The position numbers were made by a program, and so were the translations under genes. From Massilimicrobiota sp. An134 (GTDB taxonomy: Bacteria > Bacillota_I > Bacilli_A > Erysipelotrichales > Coprobacillaceae): a stretch of 64,000 nt of DNA. Shown in pieces: positions 34,743 through 46,935 of this stretch. The stretch covers positions 1-64,000 of the forward strand of contig NZ_NFLH01000010.1 of the NCBI RefSeq assembly GCF_002160815.1. The letters run 5' to 3'. Under the pieces are notes generated by a model that was not told where the DNA came from, did no database searches, and saw nothing but the letters and a program-made list of their open reading frames with translations. Within the stretch, counting starts at the first letter, position 1. Each line of letters opens with the position of its first letter.

Positions 34743-37700
34743 TTATCTTTCTAATGATATTGGTGTTCGATATTTTTCTTCTGGAACTTCATCATCAAAA
34801 ACTAAAGATTCCTTATCATCTTTTCCTCCAATATCAAGCTCTTTATCCAATTTTGATAATCTTTTACTTAAACTTTGTAGCTCGTCTTTTTTTTCAAAAG
34901 GCTTCTCCACTTCTTCCTTCGCATTCATAAACTGCTGATAAGTTTCATCATATAATGCTTTTTCTATTTCCAATTTTTTAGGAATGGAATCTATAACATT
35001 ATCAATACGGGTGATATTTCCATAGACATCATCACCTAATTCAACAGGATGACCCAAATGATTTTTTAAAGTTAAAATATGAACATTATGAAACGAGTCA
35101 TATCTTAACGACATTTCAAATCCTCGATAGTTCCCTATCATGATTTCCTCCTGAGATTTTAATTCCTGACATGCTAAAAGGATGGCTTGTCCTGCCTGTT
35201 TTTTATCATGAAATGTGATATCTTTAACAGTCATTTCACCAAATTCATTTTGATGAACAATTGATTCTATATCCTTTTTATAACCATGAATTCTTTCTTC
35301 GATAAGTTTGATTTTTTGAGGATAATACTTTACTATCCTATCTTCAAGCTCATATTTTTGTGAAAGATAATTGGCTTTAGCCAGTTTAAGCTTAGCCACT
35401 TTCGTATCTAGTTCCATCTTTTCCTTGACTTTAGGATTTCCACTAGCTAATGCTTTTATCTCAGCATAACTAAGTGAAGCTTCGTCGATATCTTCAGCAG
35501 AACGAACAGGAGATTTGCTTGTCATAATCTGACTAATAAACTTCTGTTTATTTTCAACAAGCTGATACAAATAAGCGTCAAATGTCCCTTCCGTTACATA
35601 TCTATAAATATACACATCACTGTTTGTATTTCCCTGACGAATGATACGACCGGCTCTTTGCTCCAGATCACTTGGTCGCCACGGGCAATCTAAATCATGA
35701 CTAGCAACAAGCCTATCCTGAACATTTGTTCCTGCTCCCATCTTGCTTGTTGAACCAATCAAGATTCGTACTTTTCCTTGTCTGACTTTGGAAAAAAGTT
35801 CCTTCTTTTTGGCATCGGTTTTTGCGTTATGAATATAGGCAATCTCATCATCAGGCACACCATTTTCAATGAGTTTCTTTCTTAGTTCATCATATATATT
35901 GAACTCATTTGCCTTTGGTGTAGACATATCACAGAAAATCAATTGTGTTGACCTTTGGTTTTTAGTTTCATGGTAAATCTTTAAGACATTATCAATACAT
36001 GCATTGACTTTACTATTTTCATATTCCGACAGTAACGGATTGATAAGCCTCTGATCTAATGCCAGTTTTCTTCCATCATTTGTGATTTTCAGCATATTAT
36101 CTTTGCTAGGGTCAACAGCACCATCTCTTATCTTTTCAGCACGTTTCCCTAATGATTCAACAATCTCTTTTTGGATTTCACTAGGCTTGACTGATACATT
36201 ATGATAATGAGCCTTAGGTACTGGAAGATTAAGCATATCTGCAGTCTTTATATCGGCTACTTCTTTGAACATATTAATCAATTCAGGCAGGTTAAAAAAT
36301 TTCGCAAATCTTGTTTTCATACGATATCCCGTTCCCTCTGGTGCAAGTTCAATGGCTGAAACTGTTTCACCAAATGTACTTGCCCAACTATCAAAATGCT
36401 GTAAATTGTGTTTGACAAGAGTTCCATATTGCAGGTATCTTTGCATTGTATACATTTCAGTCATTGAATTACTTATAGGCGTTCCGGTTGCAAAGACAAT
36501 TCCCTTTCCACCAGTGATTTCATCTAAATAACGACACTTCATAAATAAGTCAGAAGATTTCTGTGCTTCAGTTTGAGCCAATCCTGATACATTTTTCATT
36601 TTTGTAAAAAGAAAAAGATTTTTATAATAATGAGCTTCATCAACAAAAAGACGATCAACACCCAATTCTTCAAAGGTAATCAAATCGTCTTTTCTGTCCC
36701 GATTATTCAGTTTTTCTATTTTAGCTTTTAATGATTTCTTTGTCCTTTCCATCTGCTTGATAGTAAATCTTTCTCCATTATTCGCCTTTAAATCCTGAAT
36801 GCCACGAGTGATTTCCTCTATCTGATTTTCAATCGTCTGTATCTGCCTTTCAATAGACATCGGTATCTTTTCAAACTGTGAATGACCGACGATGACCGCA
36901 TCATAATCACCTGTTGCAATACGTGAAAACAGCTTTTTACGATTTCTTTTTTCAAAATCTCGTTTTGTTGTGACTAATATATTGGCACTTGGATATAATT
37001 GCAGAAATTCACTTCCCCACTGTTCAACAAGATGGTTGGGAACAACGAACATAGATTTATTGGACAACCCAAGTCGTTTGAGTTCCATACAGGCAGCCAC
37101 CATTTCATATGTTTTTCCTGCACCAACTACGTGTGCAAGAAGAACATTATGACCATAAAGAATATGAGCAATGGCATCTTTTTGATGTTTTCTCAATTCT
37201 ATCATAGGGTTCATGTTTGGAAAAGTGAGATGACTGCCATCATATTCACGAGGTCGAATACTGTTGAAATTTGTGTTATAGATTTTCGTCAGTCTATCTC
37301 GTCTTTCCATATCCTTCCATACCCATTCCACAAACGCTTCCTTGATAGAGTCTTGTTTCTGTTGAGCAATCATTGTTTCTTTTTTATTAAGAACGGCAAT
37401 TTTTTTACCATCATCATCGTATTCATAATCAAATATCTTTGTTGATTTTAAATTCAAACAATCCTCAATCAGTTTATAGCCACTCACTCGATGTGTTCCA
37501 TAAGTCTTGTCTGCTTTGACATTGTTTTTATCATAACTTTTACCATTGATATTCCATGCCCCTGTTACATTGGAATAGGTGACATTGATATAGTCACGAT
37601 AATATGCAGATGTACCTAGAAGTTCATGCACAAACTGTGTATAAATATCTTCAGGTATCCATGTAGCTCCGAGCCTAACCTCAATTTCACTTGCACTTAA

Positions 37701-40700
37701 ATCCTTTGGTAAAACTTTTTCCAGTGCTTGAACGTGTTTATGATATGTTGAATCAATTGCAACAGATAATCGTGCAATTTCCAATTTTTCACGTACATTC
37801 CCACTTAAATATTCATCAGCCGTGATATATTCAGCTTTAGTATCACTATTTAAAACGTTAGGTACTTTGTAGATTACACCATCAAGTTCATCAATCATAT
37901 CATCAATGGAATGATTACATAGTTCACTCATATACTCAAGGTCAACTTTTCCTTTTTCTCCAAGTGATACCATCAACGCTTCGTTTGCAGTATCAACATG
38001 GGTAACATCTACTTTCTTTCTAATGGTACGTTTTGTAAACATATCAGCCTTGCTTTTGAGAGTTCCATCTTCATTAATATTTTCAAGCGAACACAACAAA
38101 TAAAATGAACTATCATCTCGGAATGCAAGACTATTTGCACGACTATTGATAAGTCCATGCTTTGATGTAAAGCTATCATAGATTTCGTTTAAATAAAGCT
38201 GCTCAGCCTTAATTTCTTCCTCCGAGTAATCTTGACTCTGAAATTCAATTAAACGTCTCACAGACTCTCTAATAGCGATTAAACCTATAATTCTATTCTT
38301 TGCAGTTGATGAAACATCAACTTTGTTCATCATGCTATTGATACGATAATAGATTTCACCATCAACGACTGTATAGCTGAAATTTCTAATATTTGGATCT
38401 GCTGGAATACTTTCAATGACTTCATCTTCTGCTATATCATCTTCTATGACATATTCATCAATATTGCCATGAATATTGTCTGTTGCATTATTAATAGCGT
38501 CTTTTAAAGAAATATCTTCATATGGGATAACTGTCAAATCTTCTCGACCATACATGCTTCTTGTCTTTTCAACTGTTCCAAGTATCATTTCAGGATGGTC
38601 AATAAAATATTGATTCATGATGTTACCATACTCATCAAAACCAGTAGAAACCCATATATCATCACAAACAACAGGTCTATCCCTTTTCTTTAAAAAGATA
38701 ATGTCACTGACCGCTTTTGTATCATCGAATGCGTTATTCGGTAAACGGATAGCACCTATCAATTCACATCTTTCATTGATATATTTTCGAGCAGTGCTAT
38801 TTTTCTTATCCATTGTATAACGTGATGTCACAAATGCAATCAGACCTCCCGGTCTTATTTTATCAATTGTTTTTGCAAAGAAATAATCATGAATGTTAAA
38901 ATTTAATTTATCATATTGCTTATCTACGACCTTAAACTGTCCAAAAGGAACATTCCCTATAGCAACATCAAAAAAGCTATCTGGAAGTTTGGATTTTTCA
39001 TAACCCTCAACTGCAATATTGGCATTTTGATACAGCTGTTTAGCAATTCTACCCGTAATTGAATCCAATTCAATCCCATAAAGTCTAGACTCTTTCATAT
39101 GATTAGGAATCATGCCAAAAAAACGACCTATACCACATGATGGTTCTAGAATATTCCCATAATGAAATCCCATCTTCTCTAGTACCTTATATATACCCTC
39201 AATCACAATGGGAGAAGTATAAAATGAAGATAATGTTGATTCTCTTGCCATCGCATATTCACCATCATTTAAAAGATTTTTAAGTTCCTCATATTCCTTT
39301 GACCATGAGGATTTAGATTCATCAAAAGCATCCGAAAGTCCACCCCAGCCAACATATTTAGCAAGTATTTCCTGTTCTTGTGATGTCGCAAGACGATTTT
39401 CTTTCTCCAAAGAAAAAAGCAACTTAATAGCTGCTACATTGTTTCTGTATCTTTCTTTTGGTGTACCTGCCCCTAAATGTTCATCTTTTATCTGATAATT
39501 AATACGTTCAGTTGAAATGATAGTTTTATCATTAGATTCATTTTCAACAATGGCTTCACCATAATTATCAATATATGCTTGAGGAATATCTGTATAAGTG
39601 ATTTTTCCATTTTCATCAAATTCAATAGAATAAAGATTATCTTTTTCATCGTTTACATATAAACGCTTATATGCGAGATAATATCCTTTATCACGAATAT
39701 TTTGAAGCCATCTAAGAGCATATTCTATCATATCTTCAATAGCTATGTCAGATGTTGAGTCCCATTCAATATTCATATCTTGATTATAATAATAAACCGG
39801 TTTAACAGTTTTATCATTTTGATCAATTGAAAATCTCATATGATGATTCATGATTTCTATACCATTCGTTTCATAGAAATGATACATATCAAAAATGCCT
39901 TCATCACGATCATAACTCAATGACAAGGGATAGTCATTTTCGTTTTTTGTCTTCAATGTCAAAAATGGTGAATTTAAACTTAAAAATTCAGAATCAAGCT
40001 GACGAAAAGCATCATATAACTTCATTTGTTTTTTCATATTTGGTTTAGAAAACGATATATCATTATATATCCTATCTAAAAGTTCATTAATCATCTGCTC
40101 TCTAAAAGTTGAATCAGTTGTATATAAATCATAGATATCAGGATCTGTGATATTGATTGAAGTCATAATATCAATCATTGCTTCACGAATAAATAGTTCT
40201 GCTTCATGTTCATCCGTATCACGCTCTTTTAATTGTGGATAATATTCACTTTTCTGTATCTTATTAACAAATATAGGAATATATTCATCAAAAAGCTGTT
40301 CGTTAGTTTCAAGATTATCTTCTTCGATTGCAACAAGTAACTTATCATTGAGTGGGTTTTCTTTTAAGAGATTCTTGAAATCTTCTCTTGATAGGTAATC
40401 AATAAATAAAGGAAATTCATCACTTTGGATAGCAATCTGATTGCCATCTTCGATGATGGTGTATTCATCAATTCCTTTATAAAAGGTATCTCCCACTTTC
40501 CAACGATAATCTTTCTTGACATTCTCATCTGAACTGTTTTCCACGACCATACCAGTTGGCTCATGATTTAACCTTTTACGTTCGTATTCAAGCTGCTGTT
40601 CCATCTGCTCATGGAGAAACTCTGGATAGCGTTCCATTTCATCCTTGCTAAGATAACGATTGGCAACAACAAGTTCATTGATCCTTTTCGCAATTTTCTT

Positions 40701-42923
40701 CCAGTTGAGTGTTATCGTGATTTCTTCCTTGCCTATCTGTCGACTTCTAGAAAAAGTGATTCCTCTGCTGTCGTAATTTATATCAATCAGTCCTACTACT
40801 GGAGCAAAACCACCAATTCCATATTCTTCTTTTAAAAATTGAGCATTTTCGTTGAGTGACAGTTTTTTGAGCATTTGCTGATAGATTCTGTATTTTCCAT
40901 CTACGAAGCCACTGCCACAAACAAGGACACGATCAATTTCTTCTTGAGAAAAATAAATGCCATTTTTTAATTGTTCTTCATTTTCATATATGGCTGTTTG
41001 CTGTTCTTCAACAGTTGGAATCTGAATACTAGGATCAAAATAGCGTGATAGAATCATGCCATCTATTTCATTTTCTACAAGTGACCAACTGTAATCGCTA
41101 GATGCTTTCTGATTATCATGCGGTCCCATGTAGATATGCAGATGCTCATTCTCTTTCTTGAATCCAAGAATGACACCATCCACTTCCATTTCTACAATCT
41201 CGTCAGGATAAAAGTCTTTTATGAAGTGTATTCGTTTTTGTTGATCTTGTTCATTGCTTAAAAATTCAATAATTTCAGTAGAGCTTTTTTTGAACTCACT
41301 TTTATATGAAAACAGGTAATAATCTACATTTCTATTCATTGTTCCATTTTCATAAGTTACTTGAATAGATGACATTCTTTCCCATTTAGAAAGTAGATAT
41401 TCGTTATTTTCAATCAGTTTTGCGACTTCCAATTGAAGCTGAAAGAAAGATAAATGAGATTTGGATTTTTTGTTTTGCCAGCTCCCAGCCCATACATTAA
41501 GTCCATTACCATCTTTCTTATAGCCAATATAAGAAAAATCATTTCTTTCTGGATGTCTGAAAGTTTCCACTAAAGTATCATCATAACATTCTGCAAGATA
41601 TTGAGTACGTTCATTATCATCGGTATGTTCCATAAAGAACTGCTGAATTTCTTCACGAGAATGTTGAAGTGAAACATCTTCACGTAATAATGCAGGTAAA
41701 TCCTGCAAATCAAAAGGTGGTAAAGTATTTTCTTCTTCACCACCTAATCCTAAGTCTAATTGTAGATTATCTCCTTGAGAATGATTTCCTCGACTTGTAC
41801 CTTTAGATTGTTCATATGCTGTACCCATTCCATCTGATAAGTTTCTTTGTTCGGTGCTGGATGTTTCACTAACATCTGTTCCATCATTTTTTCCATCTTT
41901 GCCTGTGCTTGTTCCTCGACTTCCTTGAGATGTTTGTTCAATGTATTGCTTGCCCTCAAGGCGAACAGATGTGCCGGTTGGTTGGTTTTGAGATAATTCA
42001 TTCTCAGCATTGCGTATTTCCCTAATGGATTTTCCTCGTTCCCTATCTTGAGATTTGGAAACTGATAATCCCCTACTTGATTGTATATGACTTCCTTCAT
42101 ATATAACACTCCCTTCATTATCACCATCATCTATATTTTGACTTATTTCTTTAGACTGTACAAATGTACGATTTTCTGATTGTATCAATTTTCGTACCAC
42201 TCGACCGATTTCACTTAATGCCACATCCGTTAAATCCTTATTGGCAGTTCCTAAAACACCAATAACATCAAATGTATCAAATAAAGATATAGCGTCGAAA
42301 TCCCCCTTTTCAAAATAAAATATCGGGTCAATATCACTTCTTCTCATCAGACAGTATGCTATGGAGTTTTCAAGAATCTTTATAAATACTTTTTTAATTT
42401 CAAATACTTCCATATTCTCAAAAGAACTATTTTGATTATATTTTATGATCTGTTCTAAATAATCATCACCGTTATCTTTGACAAACATATGAGCCAATGA
42501 TAAATATGCACTTCCTAAATCTTGCTTATTTTTTAAAATGCCATAACTATTCGACAATGATTCAATAACAGCATCATACATTGATTCGTTAATTGCCCAT
42601 AGCTTTAGATTTTGGTGTTGTGGACTTCTTGTATCTGCAATATCAAAGACATATCTCAAACTAGAGTATTTTTTTGAATCATCTATTAATGCTATACCTT
42701 TAGCTCCTTTTTTAATCCATCTTTTCATTCGATTATTCCAATAATCAAATGTTGCACATGCTTTCGCATCTGGCTTTTGAGCATAAATTAAAAGCTGATC
42801 AGCAAAATCGTATTTAAACATATAAGACGATGTATCTAAAAAGGACAACCATGATTTCTCATCTTTTACAACCATCTTTGTTGTTTCAGCTAATAAATCA
42901 TTGATCATATCAAACTTATTCAC
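34743..42923 (-). CDS. Giant multi-domain protein: ArdC-like, methylase-like, SNF2-type helicase (2726 aa)
   Basis: One uninterrupted 8.2-kb gene, GTG start with AAGGAGGTG upstream. Domains: an ArdC/LtrC-like N-terminus (1-110, [17 protein letters not shown]), a low-complexity linker (about 270-390), several repeats of a poorly defined domain ([12 protein letters not shown] and kin), a methylase-like Rossmann part with [12 protein letters not shown] (about 1264) and NVPF in place of NPPY (about 1321), then a superfamily 2 helicase: Walker [11 protein letters not shown] (about 1934), DEAH box VDEAHYYKN (about 2094), ATGTPISNS (about 2148) and [11 protein letters not shown] (about 2424), ending in a coiled coil. 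Equivalent giants occur in Tn1549-like elements and probably protect or process transferred DNA. Confidence 0.88.
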   Translation of the reverse strand: MNKFDMINDLLAETTKMVVKDEKSWLSFLDTSSYMFKYDFADQLLIYAQKPDAKACATFDYWNNRMKRWIKKGAKGIALIDDSKKYSSLRYVFDIADTRSPQHQNLKLWAINESMYDAVIESLSNSYGILKNKQDLGSAYLSLAHMFVKDNGDDYLEQIIKYNQNSSFENMEVFEIKKVFIKILENSIAYCLMRRSDIDPIFYFEKGDFDAISLFDTFDVIGVLGTANKDLTDVALSEIGRVVRKLIQSENRTFVQSKEISQNIDDGDNEGSVIYEGSHIQSSRGLSVSKSQDRERGKSIREIRNAENELSQNQPTGTSVRLEGKQYIEQTSQGSRGTSTGKDGKNDGTDVSETSSTEQRNLSDGMGTAYEQSKGTSRGNHSQGDNLQLDLGLGGEEENTLPPFDLQDLPALLREDVSLQHSREEIQQFFMEHTDDNERTQYLAECYDDTLVETFRHPERNDFSYIGYKKDGNGLNVWAGSWQNKKSKSHLSFFQLQLEVAKLIENNEYLLSKWERMSSIQVTYENGTMNRNVDYYLFSYKSEFKKSSTEIIEFLSNEQDQQKRIHFIKDFYPDEIVEMEVDGVILGFKKENEHLHIYMGPHDNQKASSDYSWSLVENEIDGMILSRYFDPSIQIPTVEEQQTAIYENEEQLKNGIYFSQEEIDRVLVCGSGFVDGKYRIYQQMLKKLSLNENAQFLKEEYGIGGFAPVVGLIDINYDSRGITFSRSRQIGKEEITITLNWKKIAKRINELVVANRYLSKDEMERYPEFLHEQMEQQLEYERKRLNHEPTGMVVENSSDENVKKDYRWKVGDTFYKGIDEYTIIEDGNQIAIQSDEFPLFIDYLSREDFKNLLKENPLNDKLLVAIEEDNLETNEQLFDEYIPIFVNKIQKSEYYPQLKERDTDEHEAELFIREAMIDIMTSINITDPDIYDLYTTDSTFREQMINELLDRIYNDISFSKPNMKKQMKLYDAFRQLDSEFLSLNSPFLTLKTKNENDYPLSLSYDRDEGIFDMYHFYETNGIEIMNHHMRFSIDQNDKTVKPVYYYNQDMNIEWDSTSDIAIEDMIEYALRWLQNIRDKGYYLAYKRLYVNDEKDNLYSIEFDENGKITYTDIPQAYIDNYGEAIVENESNDKTIISTERINYQIKDEHLGAGTPKERYRNNVAAIKLLFSLEKENRLATSQEQEILAKYVGWGGLSDAFDESKSSWSKEYEELKNLLNDGEYAMARESTLSSFYTSPIVIEGIYKVLEKMGFHYGNILEPSCGIGRFFGMIPNHMKESRLYGIELDSITGRIAKQLYQNANIAVEGYEKSKLPDSFFDVAIGNVPFGQFKVVDKQYDKLNFNIHDYFFAKTIDKIRPGGLIAFVTSRYTMDKKNSTARKYINERCELIGAIRLPNNAFDDTKAVSDIIFLKKRDRPVVCDDIWVSTGFDEYGNIMNQYFIDHPEMILGTVEKTRSMYGREDLTVIPYEDISLKDAINNATDNIHGNIDEYVIEDDIAEDEVIESIPADPNIRNFSYTVVDGEIYYRINSMMNKVDVSSTAKNRIIGLIAIRESVRRLIEFQSQDYSEEEIKAEQLYLNEIYDSFTSKHGLINSRANSLAFRDDSSFYLLCSLENINEDGTLKSKADMFTKRTIRKKVDVTHVDTANEALMVSLGEKGKVDLEYMSELCNHSIDDMIDELDGVIYKVPNVLNSDTKAEYITADEYLSGNVREKLEIARLSVAIDSTYHKHVQALEKVLPKDLSASEIEVRLGATWIPEDIYTQFVHELLGTSAYYRDYINVTYSNVTGAWNINGKSYDKNNVKADKTYGTHRVSGYKLIEDCLNLKSTKIFDYEYDDDGKKIAVLNKKETMIAQQKQDSIKEAFVEWVWKDMERRDRLTKIYNTNFNSIRPREYDGSHLTFPNMNPMIELRKHQKDAIAHILYGHNVLLAHVVGAGKTYEMVAACMELKRLGLSNKSMFVVPNHLVEQWGSEFLQLYPSANILVTTKRDFEKRNRKKLFSRIATGDYDAVIVGHSQFEKIPMSIERQIQTIENQIEEITRGIQDLKANNGERFTIKQMERTKKSLKAKIEKLNNRDRKDDLITFEELGVDRLFVDEAHYYKNLFLFTKMKNVSGLAQTEAQKSSDLFMKCRYLDEITGGKGIVFATGTPISNSMTEMYTMQRYLQYGTLVKHNLQHFDSWASTFGETVSAIELAPEGTGYRMKTRFAKFFNLPELINMFKEVADIKTADMLNLPVPKAHYHNVSVKPSEIQKEIVESLGKRAEKIRDGAVDPSKDNMLKITNDGRKLALDQRLINPLLSEYENSKVNACIDNVLKIYHETKNQRSTQLIFCDMSTPKANEFNIYDELRKKLIENGVPDDEIAYIHNAKTDAKKKELFSKVRQGKVRILIGSTSKMGAGTNVQDRLVASHDLDCPWRPSDLEQRAGRIIRQGNTNSDVYIYRYVTEGTFDAYLYQLVENKQKFISQIMTSKSPVRSAEDIDEASLSYAEIKALASGNPKVKEKMELDTKVAKLKLAKANYLSQKYELEDRIVKYYPQKIKLIEERIHGYKKDIESIVHQNEFGEMTVKDITFHDKKQAGQAILLACQELKSQEEIMIGNYRGFEMSLRYDSFHNVHILTLKNHLGHPVELGDDVYGNITRIDNVIDSIPKKLEIEKALYDETYQQFMNAKEEVEKPFEKKDELQSLSKRLSKLDKELDIGGKDDKESLVFDDEVPEEKYRTPISLER

Positions 42924-42950
42924 TTTTGCACCTCCTTTTCTTTCTAAAAC

Positions 42951-42982
42951 AAAAAAGAGATCTCAATTTTTTTTGAAATCTC
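42951..42982 (-). terminator. Terminator-like hairpin just upstream of the giant helicase gene
   Basis: GAGATTTCAA/TTGAGATCTC (one mismatch) is followed by UUUUUU on the minus strand. It ends only about 30 bases before the helicase start codon, so it either ends the upstream transcript or attenuates the helicase gene. Confidence 0.65.
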
Positions 42983-43004
42983 TCATATTCAAATCATTTT
43001 AAAA

Positions 43005-43038
43005 GAAAACATAAGAAACTAATGTCCCTTATGTTTTC
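43005..43038 (-). terminator. Perfect 11-bp hairpin at the end of the small basic gene relic
   Basis: GAAAACATAAG (43005-43015) and CTTATGTTTTC (43028-43038) are perfectly complementary; on the minus strand the stem is followed by UUUUAAA. It overlaps the last codons of the relic at 43019-43230. Confidence 0.6.
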
Positions 43039-43230
43039 TTTTTCTCTTTTGCTGTTTCAATTCAAACTTACGTTCATTATCAATCCTTTTTTGTTTATGG
43101 CTTTGAATCTTACGAACTTTTTTATTTTGTTCTTGTTGTAATTTTAAAGTCTGTTGAGATTTAGTTCCAATTCTTCTTAAGAAATTCCTTCCCTTTTTCT
43201 TAACAATAGTATTTTATCTACTATTTTCAT
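43019..43230 (-). pseudogene. Frameshifted gene for a small basic protein
   Basis: A frame of about 60 codons with no start codon reads through FLRRIGTKSQQTLKLQQ, then KKVRKIQSHKQKRID and ends RKRKHKGH. Shifting one base near the A/G-rich run at about 43190-43200 joins it to an ATG at 43230 (MKIVDKILLLRK). It looks like the short lysine/glutamine-rich proteins present at this point in related elements, broken by a single-base indel. Too short and interrupted to be seen as an ordinary gene. Confidence 0.5.
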
Positions 43231-43346
43231 TGAAAATGTTTCATTCTCTATTCTGGCTATATTATACGTACTATCTTGATTATATTTATACTAAGTGAAT
43301 ATAGCAATTTGTCAGCCAGCAGTTGCGTATAATCAATTTGGGTTTG

Positions 43347-44015
43347 TTAGAAAAGTTTTCCTAATACATAACCTATAACAGCACTTAATATGCAGAAAAA
43401 CCAATTATTTATATTTTGAATCTTTTTTTCTTTAGCATTTTCTTCTTTTTGCACTTTTAGTTCTTCTTCATGTACTTTTTGAGAATGAATCATTTCATCA
43501 TATATCTGTCCCACTTTCTCTTCTAATCGCTCAAGAACTTCTGCTGATGGTGTGGTCTCAGAACTTACAATTGTGGACTTAATTCGTGACAACACGTCCT
43601 TACTTGTCAAAACAGAAATATTGGTATCATCTTCTCTTATATAGGCTCCACCACCTGCAATAACTATTGACTTTGATTTTTCGACTTGGATAACAATTAA
43701 CGCTTTTTCCTCATACTGAACAATATAAGCATTACAAACATCTTCAAGATGATTTGTCGAAATAACTCTCTTTATTATTTCAAATTCATCCATGGAAGTG
43801 CCAATTACTGATTGATTTTTTTCATCATAACCCAAAATTATGACTCCACCTTTGGTATTAGCAAAGGCACTAATAACTCGAGGCAAAAATTTGATTGCAC
43901 CTCTCGTCATCGCTTTAAATTCTACTGTATTACTTTCACCAGCTAGTAATATCGAATTTATGTTATCCTTAGTAACAATCTTCACCTTTATTACATCCTT
44001 TCCTCCTGTAGCCAA
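43347..44015 (-). CDS. Membrane-anchored Schlafen AlbA_2 protein
   Basis: A 222-aa protein with an AlbA_2 (Schlafen-type) domain in residues 20-145: AGESNTVEFKAM, SAFANTKGGVIILGYD, and VEKSKSIVIAGGGAYIRED. A coiled coil (150-200) and one C-terminal membrane helix (203-220, WFFCILSAVIGYVLGKLF) follow. AlbA_2 domains bind nucleic acids and occur in regulators and in anti-phage proteins. The start is uncertain: TTG at 44015 lies before AGGAGG, and GTG at 43985 is the next candidate. It is the second gene of a cargo pair with the kinase at 44281, 265 bases upstream. Confidence 0.78.
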   Translation of the reverse strand: MATGGKDVIKVKIVTKDNINSILLAGESNTVEFKAMTRGAIKFLPRVISAFANTKGGVIILGYDEKNQSVIGTSMDEFEIIKRVISTNHLEDVCNAYIVQYEEKALIVIQVEKSKSIVIAGGGAYIREDDTNISVLTSKDVLSRIKSTIVSSETTPSAEVLERLEEKVGQIYDEMIHSQKVHEEELKVQKEENAKEKKIQNINNWFFCILSAVIGYVLGKLF

Positions 44016-44280
44016 CAGGACTTTCTACCACTATTAGTGCAAGAATATCCTTGTTAAATTCATCAATTTATGAACATCAATGAAGTTTCGCATTTTTCTA
44101 TGAAGCTGTATACTAATTTAAACTCTTCATATACAAAAATATAATCACTAAATTTACTTTTGTAAATATTAACTAAATAAACAAACTGAAATATAAAGAC
44201 TTTTCTTCTACACAAAAGATAACAAAGAAACTATCACTAACCACTCGCACATTTTTCTTTTATTCCAATTCACCATAAAA
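44016..44280. other. Spacer between the kinase and AlbA_2 genes
   Basis: AT-rich, with no visible gene. Large enough for a promoter of the AlbA_2 gene, but no clear boxes were identified. Confidence 0.4.
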
Positions 44281-45867
44281 TCAGCTAATAAGTTGAGCAA
44301 CTAGTCCCATCAGTTTCTGTTCATCAAATAGTTCTACATTAGAAGAATAAAGGCTAGTAGCATTAATTCCTCTCAACGCCTTATCAAGCTCATCAATTTT
44401 AAATGCAAAAGGTTCTTGTTTTGGTTTATATTGTGTTAGATATATTGCATTATTCTTATTTCTTAAAATATACCAATCACCATATATTTCATCTGTTTGT
44501 ACCAACCAAAGGTTAAACCCTAAACCATTTGTATTTACAATTTCAACCCATCCCATAATATTTCTATTTTTGTACTGTGGGGTATATGCCACTTCATAAC
44601 TACCATATCCAACATCATCCATATCCAAAAGACCATATGCTCTATCTACATCAACCACACGAGTAAACGAATTAGGCAGAATTACTTTACATTTAACTTT
44701 AATATCTGTAACAGAAGGGATGGTTAGGTGGTATGAAAATAGTTCCATTAATTCAAAATCTTGCATGTCTGATTCGAATCTACACTTATCATTTCCGGCC
44801 AAATGATTATTATATTCATCAACAAATCGCTCAAAAAAATCTACTATAACTGATTCAAATTGATTTCTCACTAAATTAACGTAATCTTCTTGTTCTTTTC
44901 TTTTACGATTTTCCTCCTCAATTTGCTGTTGTTTTCTTGTATCAGCCTCAATTTTCTTGCCGATTGCTAAACTCACAATATTCCCTAAATCACCAACTAC
45001 TTCAAGAGAGGGTTTTCCTAATTGTCCTTCAATCTCTTCCCATGATTTTAGTCTCTTCTGTATCGGTTTTTCTAACATAGCTAAAATTATAGATGCTACA
45101 TCTGCTCCTAAAATATTTTTTAACTCACTCGTTCTTTTTATTCTAGAAAACATATGTGCACTTCTATATGCATCCACATCATTAGAAGCAATATCATATG
45201 GATAATCTAATAAAGCTAATTCATAAAAAACTATGCCCATAGAGTAAATATCCATTTGAATAGTGTTTTTTTCTGATTTCCAAGCTTCAGGAGCAATATA
45301 TTTCAATGTACCATATCCCTTAAAAGACATAGTTCTAGTAGATTCTGAAGCTACTTTTGCAAGTCCAAAATCAGTAATCTTGCATATTCCATTACAAATA
45401 AGTATATTCTCTGGTTTTATATCTCTATGAACTAATTTTTTATTAATTGACTTCATTCCATCAACAAGTTGAAGAAATAGATTTCTCAGTTCCACTGTTG
45501 AATATGGATTATTCGTTTTTTTTCGCTTATCAATCTGGTCTGCTAGTGTTCCGCCATCTGCATACTCCATAATGATATAAGGAGGTAATTCAGGATATTC
45601 ATCACCATTATGTGCATAAAGGTAATGTATTACATGTTCTCCACTTACTTCTGATGAGAGTTTTATTTCATTTTTAAAAGAATTAGCTGTAGCTTCATCA
45701 CCAAAAGAATGCAATAAAGTTTTCACTGCGTACACTGTTTTATCAACATCACATACTGCTTTATATACACATCCAAAACCACCATGACCTAATTCTTCTG
45801 TTAGTGTATAAATATTTCCTTCTCCATCTTTCACCTTTGATCCAATTGTAATAATCAATGTCTTCAC
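44281..45867 (-). CDS. Hanks-type serine/threonine kinase with a novel C-terminal domain
   Basis: A 528-aa soluble protein. Kinase domain residues 18-290 with all key motifs: glycine loop ELGHGGFGCVYKAV (25-38), Lys49 in YAVKTLL, HRDIKPEN (147-154), DFG (166-168), and APE (192-194). A coiled coil (310-340, QQQIEEENRKRKEQED) leads to a C-terminal domain (340-528) I do not recognise. No PASTA repeats and no membrane segment, unlike PknB/PrkC. The start is GTG at 45867 or TTG at 45858, the latter better spaced from GAGG. A TATAAT (45896-45901, minus strand) may be its -10. On this element it is cargo; a defence or signalling role is inferred. Confidence 0.88.
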   Translation of the reverse strand: MKTLIITIGSKVKDGEGNIYTLTEELGHGGFGCVYKAVCDVDKTVYAVKTLLHSFGDEATANSFKNEIKLSSEVSGEHVIHYLYAHNGDEYPELPPYIIMEYADGGTLADQIDKRKKTNNPYSTVELRNLFLQLVDGMKSINKKLVHRDIKPENILICNGICKITDFGLAKVASESTRTMSFKGYGTLKYIAPEAWKSEKNTIQMDIYSMGIVFYELALLDYPYDIASNDVDAYRSAHMFSRIKRTSELKNILGADVASIILAMLEKPIQKRLKSWEEIEGQLGKPSLEVVGDLGNIVSLAIGKKIEADTRKQQQIEEENRKRKEQEDYVNLVRNQFESVIVDFFERFVDEYNNHLAGNDKCRFESDMQDFELMELFSYHLTIPSVTDIKVKCKVILPNSFTRVVDVDRAYGLLDMDDVGYGSYEVAYTPQYKNRNIMGWVEIVNTNGLGFNLWLVQTDEIYGDWYILRNKNNAIYLTQYKPKQEPFAFKIDELDKALRGINATSLYSSNVELFDEQKLMGLVAQLIS

Positions 45868-46206
45868 CTCAATATTTCAAACTTAATAAACGACAATTAT
45901 ACTCTATGTAAAGTCCATTTTATCGTCCTTTATAAAACTATTGTACAGTTACACAACAAACACTAACCTTTTTGCAATGCTAACATGAACTACCTATTCC
46001 AAAGTAATGCTATCATTTTTTATTGTAGGTTCAATCATTGCATATGTAATATTACTAAAATAACAGATTTCTTATTACATTTCATCCACCTATAAAGGCT
46101 CATTAGTTTGTGAAGCAAGAACAATTAACTTGAATTTTTCCATATCGCATAATTCCAATTTATTTAATTAAATTATCTCATGAAGAAATTTTGTTTACAA
46201 GATAAA
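45868..46206. other. Spacer upstream of the kinase gene
   Basis: About 340 AT-rich bases between the kinase start and the LPD28-like gene stop. Apart from the TATAAT at 45896-45901 I see no gene or strong hairpin. It marks the edge of the cargo slot. Confidence 0.45.
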
Positions 46207-46935
46207 TTAACGAGAATGATTAGATTTCACAATAGGATATTTCTTAAGATAATCATGGAGTGAGATACTTCTAGCATCTGCAAATAACATATCTTTAATT
46301 TCATCTACATTTCTATAACCATGATGTAATCCTATCTTCTTTGTAGTCAATATAGTTCCCCAGAAATTGACATGAATACATTTTCCTATCATTGTAATTA
46401 TCCCGTCCTGATTATCATCATGCTGACATTCATATTTGTATACTCCTTTTAGAAGTGATTTACTATCAATTCGATAAGGTGTGAATAAAGCTGGTTTATT
46501 GAAAATTGTTATTTCCTGAAATCTTATATCTTCTAGTTTTAGCTTTTGTGGGTTGGGTATATTATTGTTTTTATTATTGTTATAGAGCTGATATAGATTT
46601 CCTTGAAGCAGTATATCCTTGATTGAATGAACCTGTTGTGTTTTTATTAACACACTTAAATGTTTATCAAATCCTTTTTCATGTTTAAGGTATTGATAAG
46701 CTCTAAATACGTCCATGATGTAATCATCTTTATCAACAATCTGAGCTAGATATTTTAAATTTTCGTTACTTTGATGTGTAAATTTGAATCTTACATGAGC
46801 AAATTTAACATCATAAGGATAATATCCTAACTTGTTTAGAGAATTAGAAACATAATTATATCCTTTTGAAAGGTCGATATATACTTTCTTATCATCATTC
46901 TGTAATATCATCTTGAATGAATTTTCATCGCTCAT
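46207..46935 (-). CDS. Element protein with an LPD28-like domain
   Basis: A 242-aa protein. The C-terminal part (FNKPALFTPYRIDS, then CIHVNFWGTILTTKKIGL) resembles the LPD28 domain found in large polyvalent proteins of conjugative elements; the N-terminus (VYIDLSKGYNYVSNSLNKLG) is unassigned. The ATG at 46935 with AAAGGA upstream is preferred; the frame extends to 46983. It overlaps the upstream paralogue gene by 11 bases and is the third gene of a small coupled operon. Confidence 0.6.
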   Translation of the reverse strand: MSDENSFKMILQNDDKKVYIDLSKGYNYVSNSLNKLGYYPYDVKFAHVRFKFTHQSNENLKYLAQIVDKDDYIMDVFRAYQYLKHEKGFDKHLSVLIKTQQVHSIKDILLQGNLYQLYNNNKNNNIPNPQKLKLEDIRFQEITIFNKPALFTPYRIDSKSLLKGVYKYECQHDDNQDGIITMIGKCIHVNFWGTILTTKKIGLHHGYRNVDEIKDMLFADARSISLHDYLKKYPIVKSNHSR

